A DNA stretch of 64,000 nt, from assembly GCA_040902105.1 (NCBI GenBank), contig JBBDXW010000034.1, forward strand, positions 1-64,000, given 5' to 3'. Below, in pieces: positions 35,413 through 43,592 of the stretch. A program made the translations under genes and the position numbers. Numbering within the stretch: position 1 is the stretch's first letter; each line of letters opens with the position of its first letter. This DNA is from IDS-8 sp040902105 (lineage in GTDB: Bacteria > Pseudomonadota > Gammaproteobacteria > Steroidobacterales > Woeseiaceae). The notes beneath the pieces are model-generated. The model made no database searches. It worked only from the letters and a program-made list of their open reading frames with translations, and was not told where the DNA came from.

Positions 35413-35441
35413 TTGACAGGCTTGCTGACGCTCACTAGTTT
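35413..35441 (+). promoter_or_regulatory. Sigma70-like promoter of the qat operon
   Basis: TTGACA at 35413-35418 and TAGTTT at 35436-35441 with a 17-base spacer; the predicted start lies about 50 bases ahead of the qatA GTG. It gives the cargo its own expression independent of the transfer operon. Confidence 0.5.
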
Positions 35442-35501
35442 GGCTGCCTAGCTAGAAGTAGAAGAGGGCCAAAGAGGTTCTAGTCACGGGGGGCATACGC
35501 G

Positions 35502-37346
35502 GTGTGGCCAGATAACGAGACGGAGCGCGATTTTCTCAATTTCTCCGGCGTAGCCGACACTGTCGCCGAGATCATCCGGCAGGCGGACGGCCGTCCTACC
35601 TCGATCGGCATTTCCGGCTCATGGGGTGCCGGGAAATCATCAATGATCAAACTTGTTCGCAGCGCTGTTGCCAATGGTGATACCGCAACTCCGAGCAAGT
35701 TCGTTTTCGTCGAATTCAATGCCTGGCTGTATCAGGGATATGATGATGCCCGCGCCGCGCTATTGGAAGAGATAGCAACCAAGCTCAATGAGGAGGCTGA
35801 TCTACGGCAGACGGGAAAAGACAAAGCTCTTGAGCTATTGCGGCGCGTTAACTGGCTCCGGGCCGCCAAGCTGACCGCCGGTTCCGCCCTTGCCTTGTCT
35901 CTTGGCTTGCCGCCTGTCGGTTTAATCGGTGATGTCACTAGTCTCGGCAAGCGTTTAGTCGCAGGCAATGTTGACGCGGAAGGGGTCAAAGAAGCCGGAA
36001 AAGTGGCCTCTGGTGCTGCTGCGGAGGTCGGAGGCCTGCTGAAACCGAAGCCAGAACTGTCCCCGCCAAAGGAGATCCACGCTATCCGCGACTGCTTCGA
36101 GCAGGCACTTAAAGAAATGGACATCACGCTCGTCGTTCTTATCGATGACCTAGACCGCTGTCTTCCGCCTACTACGATTTCAACGCTGGAAGCTATTCGC
36201 CTTTTTCTTTTTCTGAAGAACACGGCCTTTGTAATCGCGGCCGATGACGCCATGATCAAGCACGCCGTTCGACAGCACTTCGGCGGCGTTGATGAAGATC
36301 TCGTTATAAATTACTTCGACAAGCTCATTCAGATACCGATCCGCGTGCCTCCGCTTGGCACGCAAGAAGTACGCGCTTACATGATGCTGCTGTTCATTGA
36401 AAACAGCGGCATGGACTCAGCTGCACAGGAAGCGATTAGAAAGAAGGTATGCCTCCAGCTTGCGCAAAGCTGGCGGGGGAAGCGCGTCGACAAAGCGTTT
36501 ATGCAGACCATTCACTCAGACTCGTCGCCCGAGCTTATACATCGATTCGATATGGCGGATAGGCTTGCGCCTCTTATGACGCGCGCTTCGCAGATTGCGG
36601 GTAATCCCCGACTCGTAAAGCGATTCCTCAACGCGTTATCGATACGAATGGCGATCTCCCGCGCCCATGGCGTTGGAGTCGATGAAGCCGCTTTGGCCAA
36701 AATGCTTCTATTTGAGCGCTGCGGTAGTCCGAAAGCCTACGATGAACTTACCTCGAGGGTGAACCAGGACGCCAACGGGAAGCCGCACTTCCTCAAAGAC
36801 TGGGAACACGCGGCGCTGGCGGGCGACAAGATCGACCTGAACCCCCCATGGGACGACCCCTTCACGCGGGAGTGGCTCACCATTCCGCCGCAGCTTGCCG
36901 ACACGGACTTGCGCGGCGTGCTTTACGTCAGCCGCGAGCACTCACCGCTAATCACCCCGGAGGACCGGCTATCGTCGGAAGGCGCGGAGCTGCTAGCTGC
37001 TGTACTTGAGCACCCGGATATGGCCTCGAGTTTGAAAGACCGTCTTGTATCCCTGCCTCGCCCGGAGACGGCCATCATCATGGATCGCCTCCTTGAGCGC
37101 GCCCGTCAAGATCAGGAGTGGGGCACCCCGCCAATACTGGACGGCTGTATCGCTATCGCTATCGCTGATCCGTCGCAGGGACCGCGCATCGGTGCCTTTC
37201 TCGCAGACCGCCCGCCTTCGCAGATCAAGCCGAGTATCGTTCCAAAGATCGGTGACCAGCCGTGGTCGGCGGCTGTCTTTGTTGCTTGGAAGGGCGCCGA
37301 TGTCGCGCCGCCGGTTAAGGCCGCGATTACTAGGCAGCAGAAATAA
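35502..37346 (+). CDS. qatA: QatA-like KAP-family P-loop NTPase
   Basis: 614 residues from GTG 35502. KAP P-loop features: Walker A ISGSWGAGKSSMIKLVR (around residues 38-54), FVEFNAWLYQGYDDARAALL (the KAP W-x-Y-x-x-x-D-D region), and Walker B LVVLIDDLDRCLPPTTISTL. A hydrophobic stretch (AKLTAGSALALSLGLPPVGL, near residue 130) sits between them, as in membrane-linked KAP proteins. The C-terminal 250 residues are of unknown fold. With the three following genes it forms the QatABCD arrangement known to protect against phages (established for the family by Gao and colleagues, 2020); the action of QatA is thought to be NTP-driven, mechanism unknown. The stop overlaps the qatB start (TAATG). Confidence 0.9.
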   Translation: MWPDNETERDFLNFSGVADTVAEIIRQADGRPTSIGISGSWGAGKSSMIKLVRSAVANGDTATPSKFVFVEFNAWLYQGYDDARAALLEEIATKLNEEADLRQTGKDKALELLRRVNWLRAAKLTAGSALALSLGLPPVGLIGDVTSLGKRLVAGNVDAEGVKEAGKVASGAAAEVGGLLKPKPELSPPKEIHAIRDCFEQALKEMDITLVVLIDDLDRCLPPTTISTLEAIRLFLFLKNTAFVIAADDAMIKHAVRQHFGGVDEDLVINYFDKLIQIPIRVPPLGTQEVRAYMMLLFIENSGMDSAAQEAIRKKVCLQLAQSWRGKRVDKAFMQTIHSDSSPELIHRFDMADRLAPLMTRASQIAGNPRLVKRFLNALSIRMAISRAHGVGVDEAALAKMLLFERCGSPKAYDELTSRVNQDANGKPHFLKDWEHAALAGDKIDLNPPWDDPFTREWLTIPPQLADTDLRGVLYVSREHSPLITPEDRLSSEGAELLAAVLEHPDMASSLKDRLVSLPRPETAIIMDRLLERARQDQEWGTPPILDGCIAIAIADPSQGPRIGAFLADRPPSQIKPSIVPKIGDQPWSAAVFVAWKGADVAPPVKAAITRQQK

Positions 37347-38188
37347 TGGGGACATCATCTTCGAGCAGGGGGTCACCGTCCAACGTTCCCATGGTTCCGC
37401 CATGGGCCCCCGATCCCCTGCCGCCTGACACCGGTAGCGGGGACGCAGGCGATGACAGTGCGCCGTCCCCCGACGCTGCGCCACCCAGTCTGCCGCCACC
37501 AATTCCGATTGCTCCGGCTGGACGTTTTGGGCCTGCCCGTACGAGTTTGGGCAGCTTTGCGCGTACGGGCTCCGGCGAAGATATGCGCCGGGGCGTCGGC
37601 CACTACGCCGGTAAGGGATTAGGCGGCGGCGGAACCGGGTCCCGCCGACTGAGCGGGACAGCTCGTACGGCAGGAACGCTGTTCGGCGCCTTGTCGTCGG
37701 TCGCGGCCGGGCAGCCGCCGACGGCTGGCAGCCCGCTCGATCCTTCCCTTTTGGTCGGACGTTCAGCCGATGAGATCATGGACGCAGTCGTCGAGGCCGT
37801 GCGCCCCGTCGACGGCACGCAGGACGGTGAGGCCAGCAGAGAGGCGATCAGCAAATCCCTTTCGGAGCTACTCGATCAGTATCCAGACGCAGACTTGCTT
37901 GCTCTTTCCCAAGAGCAGCAACTTTATGCAGTGGAACGCTATATTGCCTGCGCTGTATTCAACAGGTTCAGGCTCGATGTTGGCAAGACGATCCAGGAGA
38001 AAGCGCCCTCAGCTGTTGCAGGCATGGCCCGTCTAAAGGAAGTAAGGGATTACATCGCGCAGACTGTAGCGGCGGCGTTCCGGAAACGTTCCGCTGCAGG
38101 TACGGACCTTGGTCCGCGCAAGGTCGCAGCCATCGTTCGCGAGGCACTCATTGAGGCGCTTGATGTCTTCCAAGGTTATCTGTCATGA
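37346..38188 (+). CDS. qatB: QatB-like protein of the Qat defence system
   Basis: 280 residues. The first 70 are rich in Ser, Pro, Gly and Asp (MGTSSSSRGSPSNVPMVPPW) and probably disordered; a Gly/Arg-rich part follows (YAGKGLGGGGTGSRRLSGTA), then a helical C-terminal domain (LSQEQQLYAVERYIACAVFN, REALIEALDVFQGYLS). The MGTS-x-NVP-x-VPPW opening is typical of QatB as I recall. Function unknown; it is needed with the other three for defence in the studied system. The stop overlaps qatC (ATGA). Confidence 0.85.
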   Translation: MGTSSSSRGSPSNVPMVPPWAPDPLPPDTGSGDAGDDSAPSPDAAPPSLPPPIPIAPAGRFGPARTSLGSFARTGSGEDMRRGVGHYAGKGLGGGGTGSRRLSGTARTAGTLFGALSSVAAGQPPTAGSPLDPSLLVGRSADEIMDAVVEAVRPVDGTQDGEASREAISKSLSELLDQYPDADLLALSQEQQLYAVERYIACAVFNRFRLDVGKTIQEKAPSAVAGMARLKEVRDYIAQTVAAAFRKRSAAGTDLGPRKVAAIVREALIEALDVFQGYLS

Positions 38189-39462
38189 AAGTCGTCTGTG
38201 GCCCATCCGACACGAAACTCGGCTCGATTTCGAAGCGCGATCTTCGCGTCATTCTTTACGGCTTTTCTGACAAAGCATCCCAGGGCTCCATCGGTGCATC
38301 GCTGCTCATGCAGATCCGGCGCGCGAGAATTATGCCTGCCGCACGCGCTTGGGATCTGCTGTCAATCGCTCTTTCAGTTATCGCTGCTGACACAGCCGTC
38401 AGGCGTGGTGAGAGCCCTGATGGTTGGACGCGTCAGATCGACCTTAAAGTCGCGGTCAGCGATCCTCCTTTCTGGCGCTCACAAGCAGCGCTCATCCAAG
38501 ATCAACTGCGTTTCCTTACGACTGATATCTGGAACGTTGAATTCGCCGGAGCTGGAATGTTGCCGGCGCCGCCGAAGAATGCCGTTAGTCCACTTGAAAA
38601 ATGTATCGCCCTTTTGTCGGGCGGTCTCGACAGCTTCATTGGCGTTGTCGATCTTGTCGCCGCCAACAACCGGCCGTACGCTGTCAGTCAGGTCGCGACC
38701 GGCGACAAACAACTCCAGTCGTTTCTCGCATCGCAGATTGCAGGTGGGCTAACTCATCTGCAGCTTAATCACAATGTTTCCTGTCCAGGCGAAAACGAAC
38801 GCTCCCAGCGTTCGCGCTCCCTGATATTCCTAGCCTATGGTGTGCTCGCTGCGACGAGCCTAAAGCGGTACAAGGATGGCAAGGACGTGGACCTATATGT
38901 CTGCGAGAACGGATTTATATCCATCAACCCGCCACTGACCGGCGCACGGCTGGGTAGCCTGAGCACACGGACGACGCATCCTATATTCCTCAATAAGTTG
39001 CAGGAGCTGCTGGATGCAGCCGGGCTTCGAGTGAAGATACGCAACCCCTATCAGTTCAAGACCAAAGGCGAAATGCTTTCGGGGTGCAAGGATCAAGCGC
39101 TGTTACTTAAGTACGCGGCGGACACGACCAGTTGCGGGCGATACGCCCGCAACGGCTACCAGCATTGTGGACGTTGCCTACCATGCTTAATACGACGCTC
39201 ATCATTCCTCGCTTGGGGCAAGAAGGACAAGACAGGCTACGTGTACGCGCGCCTCGCGAAGGACGACGAGAAACACGCGCGTTTTGACGACGTGCGCTGC
39301 GCTGCCATGGCCGTAGCGCAAGTAAAGCGCGAGGGCATCGATTCTATCGCAAGGGCCAATCTCAATTCGGTGCTCATGGGCAACACCGCGCCCTATAAGG
39401 CTGTCCTCAAACGTGGGATAACCGAACTCGAGCGCTTTCTTGCGTCGGCTGGTGTTAAGTGA
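38185..39462 (+). CDS. qatC: QatC-like QueC-family (7-cyano-7-deazaguanine synthase-like) protein
   Basis: 425 residues. The ATP-pyrophosphatase PP-loop LLSGGLDSFIGVVDL lies near residue 143, and a zinc-type Cys set (CGRYARNGYQHCGRCLPC) near residues 318-335 matches QueC. The N-terminal 130 residues are extra compared with plain QueC (about 230 residues) and distinctive for QatC. Real QueC makes preQ0 for queuosine; in Qat the enzyme is thought to modify or use a nucleotide or protein target, which is not settled. All PP-loop and zinc residues look intact. The stop overlaps the qatD GTG start. Confidence 0.9.
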   Translation: MKVVCGPSDTKLGSISKRDLRVILYGFSDKASQGSIGASLLMQIRRARIMPAARAWDLLSIALSVIAADTAVRRGESPDGWTRQIDLKVAVSDPPFWRSQAALIQDQLRFLTTDIWNVEFAGAGMLPAPPKNAVSPLEKCIALLSGGLDSFIGVVDLVAANNRPYAVSQVATGDKQLQSFLASQIAGGLTHLQLNHNVSCPGENERSQRSRSLIFLAYGVLAATSLKRYKDGKDVDLYVCENGFISINPPLTGARLGSLSTRTTHPIFLNKLQELLDAAGLRVKIRNPYQFKTKGEMLSGCKDQALLLKYAADTTSCGRYARNGYQHCGRCLPCLIRRSSFLAWGKKDKTGYVYARLAKDDEKHARFDDVRCAAMAVAQVKREGIDSIARANLNSVLMGNTAPYKAVLKRGITELERFLASAGVK

Positions 39463-40199
39463 TCGATTTTCACTGTCATCTTGATCTCTATCCAGAACCA
39501 GACGAGATTGCATTACGTTGCGAAAGGGAGGGAATCTACGTCTTGTCCGTAACTACGACGCCCAGCGCATGGCGCGGTACGCGCTCTCTTGAGCGTGGCC
39601 GAATACGCACGGCGCTTGGGCTTCATCCCCAAATTGCTCACGAGCGACTCGCAGAACTTGCTCAATTCGACGAGTTACTTCCGAGCGCACGTTATGTCGG
39701 CGAAATTGGGCTGGACGGCGCACCGGAGTTCCGCGGCTCGTGGAAAGAACAGGTCCAAGTGTTCGATCACATATTGGCTTCCTGCACCAATGCTGGTGGC
39801 AGGATACTGTCCATACACAGCCGCCGCGCTGCAGGCCCCGTCCTCGATAGGCTTAGCTCGAATCCCGGCGCCGGCAAACCCATTCTTCATTGGTTTACCG
39901 GCACGTTCGCAGAACTCAATCGTGCCATCGAGATGGGATGCTGGTTCAGCGTTGGCCCGGCCATGTTAAACAGCAAGAAAGGCCGAATGCTTGTTTCGAA
40001 GATGCCCCGCGACCGTATCCTGACAGAGTCGGACGGACCATTCGCGCAGCATCGCCACCAGCCGCTTTTCCCGTGGGATACAGCTATTGCCATCCACGGC
40101 ATCGCCTCACTTTGGAGCGCCGATAGCGCGGTGGTGCAGGCCTCCTTGACCGACAACCTGAGAGCGCTTACGTCGCAAACCTGTAATTCGCCGACCTAG
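39459..40199 (+). CDS. qatD: QatD-like TatD-family metal-dependent hydrolase
   Basis: 246 residues from GTG 39459. TatD metal ligands are present: H-x-H in MIDFHCHLDLY, Glu in YVGEIGLDG, His in ILSIHSRRAA, His in ILHWFTGTFAELNRA and Asp in LTESDGPF. TatD enzymes are DNases or related hydrolases, so this is the probable nuclease or processing partner of the Qat system. Last gene of the four-gene operon; a minus-strand small ORF faces it two bases further on. Confidence 0.9.
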   Translation: MIDFHCHLDLYPEPDEIALRCEREGIYVLSVTTTPSAWRGTRSLERGRIRTALGLHPQIAHERLAELAQFDELLPSARYVGEIGLDGAPEFRGSWKEQVQVFDHILASCTNAGGRILSIHSRRAAGPVLDRLSSNPGAGKPILHWFTGTFAELNRAIEMGCWFSVGPAMLNSKKGRMLVSKMPRDRILTESDGPFAQHRHQPLFPWDTAIAIHGIASLWSADSAVVQASLTDNLRALTSQTCNSPT

Positions 40200-40200
40200 G

Positions 40201-40398
40201 CTAGGCCGGATCGAGCATCATCAATGCCCGGTCGTAGGCGAACTTGCGCCAGTGTTTGGGCCCGGTGCCGGGCGGTGCTGGGAAGTGCATGTTGATGCGC
40301 GCCTTCGCGGCGATATTCGGCACGTCAACATCGACAGTTGCGTATACGACTCCGGTCAAGGTGCTGATCTTCGCAACTCTGATCTCCATCTCTTCCAT
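40201..40398 (-). CDS. Small hypothetical protein, convergent with qatD
   Basis: 65 residues, or about 62 from the second Met (MEIRVAKISTLTGVVYATV). Alternating beta-type residues and a basic end (HWRKFAYDRALMMLDPA) look protein-like. It converges tail-to-tail with qatD with almost no gap. I do not recognise a family. Small ORFs next to defence genes are often regulators or antitoxins, but nothing here shows that. Confidence 0.4.
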   Translation of the reverse strand: MEEMEIRVAKISTLTGVVYATVDVDVPNIAAKARINMHFPAPPGTGPKHWRKFAYDRALMMLDPA

Positions 40399-40649
40399 GT
40401 TCCTAATCGTCCGCGCGCGCGTCGCCGCCCGCCAGCCGCGAATGTCGGCGTTTCATATCGATTGTCTTCTCGACCGGTTCTTCCGTTGGCCGATAACGCG
40501 CTTATCTCCGGGCGCGCCGCCGGATCAACGGCCTGCCCGCACCACTCCTTCTAACTGGGTTGGCCGTTCCCCTTGAGGTGACCCGGCGGCTTCTCCGCCC
40601 GACTTTTCCGTCCGCGTACCAACGGAAAACCAAACAAAGGAGAAGGCAA

Positions 40650-41021
40650 ATGAAACTTTTGACCAAATCCGTCCGCGAAGCGCGCTTGCGCAACGGCCGC
40701 ATCCGCGAAGCTCTCGCGGAAGAGGGGACGCAGGAAGCCGACTTCCTGCCGGTCGTGAAGCTCTTTACGGGATGCGAACTGCACCTGACTGCCGACCGAG
40801 CTCGATCCCGAAGGTATCGCTTGCCCCAAGCTCGGCTGCGTCCGCATCTCGGAGCTCGAATCCGTGCGCGGACGGGCCTGCCGGTCGAGCGCGACCTGCA
40901 CTTCGTCGCGAAGCACTCGATAGCGGTCTACGCGCACGCTGCGTGGAATGCAGCGGCGATCATCGAGCGCCCGGAGGCGCTACATCTCGCGGCGGCGGCG
41001 CTTGCTGCGGAGGGGCCGTAG
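40650..41021 (+). pseudogene. DUF2958 gene with two compensating frameshifts
   Basis: The start (MKLLTKSVREARLRNGR, after AAAGGAGAAGG) and the end (TGLPVERDLHFVAKHSIAVY) are typical DUF2958 sequence in one frame. The middle of that frame is nonsense, whereas another frame gives the expected LPTELDPEGIACPKLGCVRI and SELESVRG. Two indels, near 40785 and 40870, are therefore needed, one shifting and one restoring the frame. DUF2958 proteins are small plasmid/ICE products, often near DNA-transfer or replication genes. As it stands the product would have a scrambled centre of about 28 residues. Confidence 0.7.
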
Positions 41022-41042
41022 CGGAATTGCTTTCGGCCCCAT

Positions 41043-41071
41043 AAAGGGAGCGGCCTGGCCGCTCCCTTTTC
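41043..41071 (+). terminator. Rho-independent terminator after the DUF2958 gene
   Basis: AAAGGGAGCGG at 41043-41053 pairs with CCGCTCCCTTT at 41059-41069, loop of five (CCTGG), followed by TTTTCC. Its symmetry, with A and T runs on both sides, would also work in the other direction. Confidence 0.8.
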
Positions 41072-41072
41072 C

Positions 41073-41963
41073 GTGCTTCAGCTTGGATTCGACGCACGGG
41101 CGGTATATATCAGGAGTCATGAACCAAGGCGTATCGCAGACCTCGTCCAGCTCCAGGAGCCGGTTTTCTTCGAGGCCGTTTCGGAAGGGCTCGCGCTCAT
41201 CCACGAGAATGCGCTGCGCATATGGCAGTCGGTCGGGCTGCTGGCGAAAGAGCAGGACTTCCGCAGCGCCGAGATCCTGAAAGGTCTGGCGCTCGAGGAG
41301 GCGGCGAAATACCTGATCCTGCTCGACGCCGTCCGCTGTCCAGGCAAACCGGATGAGCCCTTCATCCGGCAACTGCGCAAGTTCAACAGGCACCTTGCAC
41401 GCGGGCTCTATACGGAAATCTGCGACTGGCGGCCTGTCGACCTGAAGGAGGTGCGCGTTGGCGTCGAGCGCGAATGCAAGGACTACTATCTCGACGGTCC
41501 GAACGACGTTGACTGGATCTTTCGGCGCGATATCGACCGGCAGCGCGAAGAGGCGCTGTATGTGGACTACGTCGCGGACCAGACCGGGCACCGCTGGGTA
41601 TCGCCCAAGAATGGCGAGACTTTGAGCGCCGGCATGTTCTTTAACTATGGGCCCGCCGCGATCCAGATTATCGATGCCGCGCACAAAGCGGGCATCGGCG
41701 AGGCGGCGGCGCTGGAAGCTATTGCCGGGCTCTGGCGAGCGCTCGCGCTTGCGGACGACACTCATTCCAGCACGCTGCGCGGCTGGAACGTTGAAACGCT
41801 ACAGCGGCTCGATGCGAGCGGCCTGCTTGAAGGGGCAGACGACGTACATCATTGCATCGCCGAATTCTGGCCGTTTCCGCTATACGATTTGGCGATGGAG
41901 CCGGTCAAGGTCAAGAAGAGCGAGCTCGAAGAGATTCAGGACCGCTGGTCGCCTGAGTATTAA
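41073..41963 (+). CDS. AbiV-like HEPN protein (abortive infection family), N-terminus uncertain
   Basis: Up to 296 residues. The helical core EGLALIHENALRIWQSVGLL, LKGLALEEAAKYLILLDAVR resembles AbiV (the A-L-E-E-x-A-K block), and RKFNRH (residues 102-107 of the long frame) fits the HEPN ribonuclease motif R-x4-6-H. The GTG start at 41073 falls in the terminator tail and has no ribosome site. A well-placed ATG at 41119 (after CAGGAGTC) is in another frame and would need a one-base shift near 41135 to join the core. The gene may therefore be lightly frameshifted. AbiV blocks phage translation in Lactococcus; function here is inferred from family and location next to the Qat genes. Confidence 0.55.
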   Translation: MLQLGFDARAVYIRSHEPRRIADLVQLQEPVFFEAVSEGLALIHENALRIWQSVGLLAKEQDFRSAEILKGLALEEAAKYLILLDAVRCPGKPDEPFIRQLRKFNRHLARGLYTEICDWRPVDLKEVRVGVERECKDYYLDGPNDVDWIFRRDIDRQREEALYVDYVADQTGHRWVSPKNGETLSAGMFFNYGPAAIQIIDAAHKAGIGEAAALEAIAGLWRALALADDTHSSTLRGWNVETLQRLDASGLLEGADDVHHCIAEFWPFPLYDLAMEPVKVKKSELEEIQDRWSPEY

Positions 41964-42094
41964 CCCCTATCCACCGTGATCATGGCCTTCGTTTCGCCGC
42001 TTGCAGTGGTATACGGCTCTTCCAAGTTCATCCGCCGATGCACGCAGCTTGCGATCGTTTCGGCGAACTCCTCGTATGCAGGGTTCGTGCTCAT
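41960..42094 (-). CDS. Small 44-residue hypothetical protein, convergent with the AbiV-like gene
   Basis: ATG at 42094 (minus strand), preceded by AAGGAACGGGGTGTT, gives MSTNPAYEEFAETIASCVHR, then RMNLEEPYTTASGETKAMIT and a short tail, stopping at 41960. The composition (acidic helix, then a polar tail) is protein-like. Its 3' end overlaps the AbiV-like 3' end by four bases. No family recognised. Confidence 0.45.
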   Translation of the reverse strand: MSTNPAYEEFAETIASCVHRRMNLEEPYTTASGETKAMITVDRG

Positions 42095-42171
42095 AACACC
42101 CCGTTCCTTGTGCTTGCAAAGATTCTAGCGTCGAGGGCGAAGTGCCGCCTCGGACGAAAGCCTCGTCGCAT

Positions 42172-42678
42172 TCAGCCGCCTTGGTCTCGCAGCGGGTTCT
42201 TCAGATATGACGCCGCGATCTCGGCAGCCTTCTCCGGGGCGGTCTTCGTGATCACACTTACAAGCTCCTTGCCCTTCTCCTTCTAAAATCCCTCCGGCAC
42301 GCGGGCATAGCCGACGCTGGCTTCAAGAATCTCCAGCCGATGAATCCAGTGGGGTACGTGTCGGCGCAGTCGAGACGTGACGTCTTCGTGGGGGTGGCTC
42401 GGTCAGCCCTCGAATATGAATTCGGCACCAGAAAAGTTGTTGCGTAGGAAGACCAATGTCTTTTCACGTAGAAGCTCATGCTTGTTGAGATTGGCGCGGC
42501 CGTCCTTGATGGCTTCCGAGCAGGTATTACGATCATATTCCGGCGAGTCCTCCAGCGACTGCGCGGATTTGTTCCACGTGCGCCATTCAGCAACGAGCTT
42601 GTCGAACTCCTTCAGCACCCACGCCGCATTTGAATGGATGATTGCCAGGGGTGGGAGTATTCTGTCTCTTGGTGCCAT
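42172..42678 (-). pseudogene. Degraded hypothetical gene with two in-frame stops
   Basis: From ATG 42678 the first 91 codons (MAPRDRILPPLAIIHSNAAW, KHELLREKTLVFLRNNFSGA) end in TGA at 42403-42405. Reading on in the same frame gives protein-like sequence with no frameshift (EDVTSRLRRHVPHWIHRLEI, LEASVGYARVPEGF), then TAG at 42283-42285, then EKGKELVSVITKTAPEKAAE and IAASYLKNPLRDQGG before TGA at 42172-42174. One ancestral gene of about 168 codons with two nonsense changes explains this better than three small genes. Family unknown. Confidence 0.45.
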
Positions 42679-42992
42679 AGCTTCGTCCTTTTACCTAAAG
42701 AGCGGGAGAGATCATTTTTCCGCTTGACTGCCGCGCGAGCCACGCGCCGCGGTCGTATTCATCGTCTCCCCTCGTTCTTCTTGGCCTGCGCCCTACGGAA
42801 CCGCTGACCGTTCAATACCATCTCGGGCATGGCAGGACAAGTCCAAACGCCTGTTCATCAAGCCTTGTCATTCCCCCGCTGCGGTGTATGTTGCAGAAGC
42901 GGATTGAGAAGGAGCGGCATGTTCCTGTTGTTGACGCGGTTGTTGTGCTATCCGGTTTGTGGCGGATTCGGTATGCGCAAGAAGGTAGAACG
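42679..42992. other. Intergenic stretch, nothing recognised
   Basis: About 310 bases between a degraded minus-strand gene and a plus-strand gene. No promoter match better than chance and no gene signature. GAAGGTAGAACG just before 42993 serves as the ribosome site for the next gene. Confidence 0.4.
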
Positions 42993-43592
42993 ATGGCAAA
43001 GCCAGTGGGAATACTCGCCTACGGATCATTAATCGACGATCCAGGCGCGGAGATCCGGGCCGCGACGGTAGAGACGAAGCGCGACATCACGACGCCGTTC
43101 AACGTCGAGTTCGCACGCAGCAGCGGGAGACGCGGAGGCGCCCCGACACTTGTGCCACTAGAGGGTTACGGGGCCCCGGTGCAGAATTGCCTGTTTGTTG
43201 TCGACGTGGATGAGGACGAGGCAACGCACCGTTTGTACCGGCGCGAGATCAATTACGAGGCTGGTAGGAAGCGCTATTCCTACCCTGATCCGGAGACAGC
43301 TGGCGATAGCGCTGTGCTGGTCAAGCGGCTCGTGGACTTTGCCGGTGTCAACGTCGTGCTGTATGCCAGCATCCCGGACACGATCGGCAATGTGTCAGCG
43401 GCTGAACTTGCAGCGCGCGCTATCGCGAGCGTCAAAGAGTCGGACGAGGGCCGGGACGGCATAACCTACCTGATGAACGCAAAGGCCCAGGGCATCAGAA
43501 CGGCGATGTCGGGCGCGTACGAGAAGGAAATCAACGCGCAGTTGAATGCGAGCGACTTAAGCGAGGCGCTGCAGAGGGCCCGCGCGTGCTGA
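42993..43592 (+). CDS. Gamma-glutamylcyclotransferase-fold protein
   Basis: 199 residues from ATG 42993. The N-terminal MAKPVGILAYGSLIDDPGAE carries the Y-G-S-L phosphate/substrate loop of the GGCT (AIG2-like) fold, and FNVEFARSSGRRGGAPTLVP, NCLFVVDVDEDEATHRLYRR and INYEAG fit the barrel. Longer frames upstream lack this family's sequence. Relatives cleave gamma-glutamyl amines or act in metabolite repair. In the cargo island its role is unknown. The catalytic acid (usually a Glu after the second strand) cannot be fixed without alignment. Confidence 0.7.
   Translation: MAKPVGILAYGSLIDDPGAEIRAATVETKRDITTPFNVEFARSSGRRGGAPTLVPLEGYGAPVQNCLFVVDVDEDEATHRLYRREINYEAGRKRYSYPDPETAGDSAVLVKRLVDFAGVNVVLYASIPDTIGNVSAAELAARAIASVKESDEGRDGITYLMNAKAQGIRTAMSGAYEKEINAQLNASDLSEALQRARAC

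Noticed and set aside
38185..39462. qatC as a housekeeping queC and qatD as the housekeeping tatD
   Set aside because: QatC has about 130 extra N-terminal residues, and both are translationally coupled to a KAP NTPase and QatB, so the defence context is more likely.
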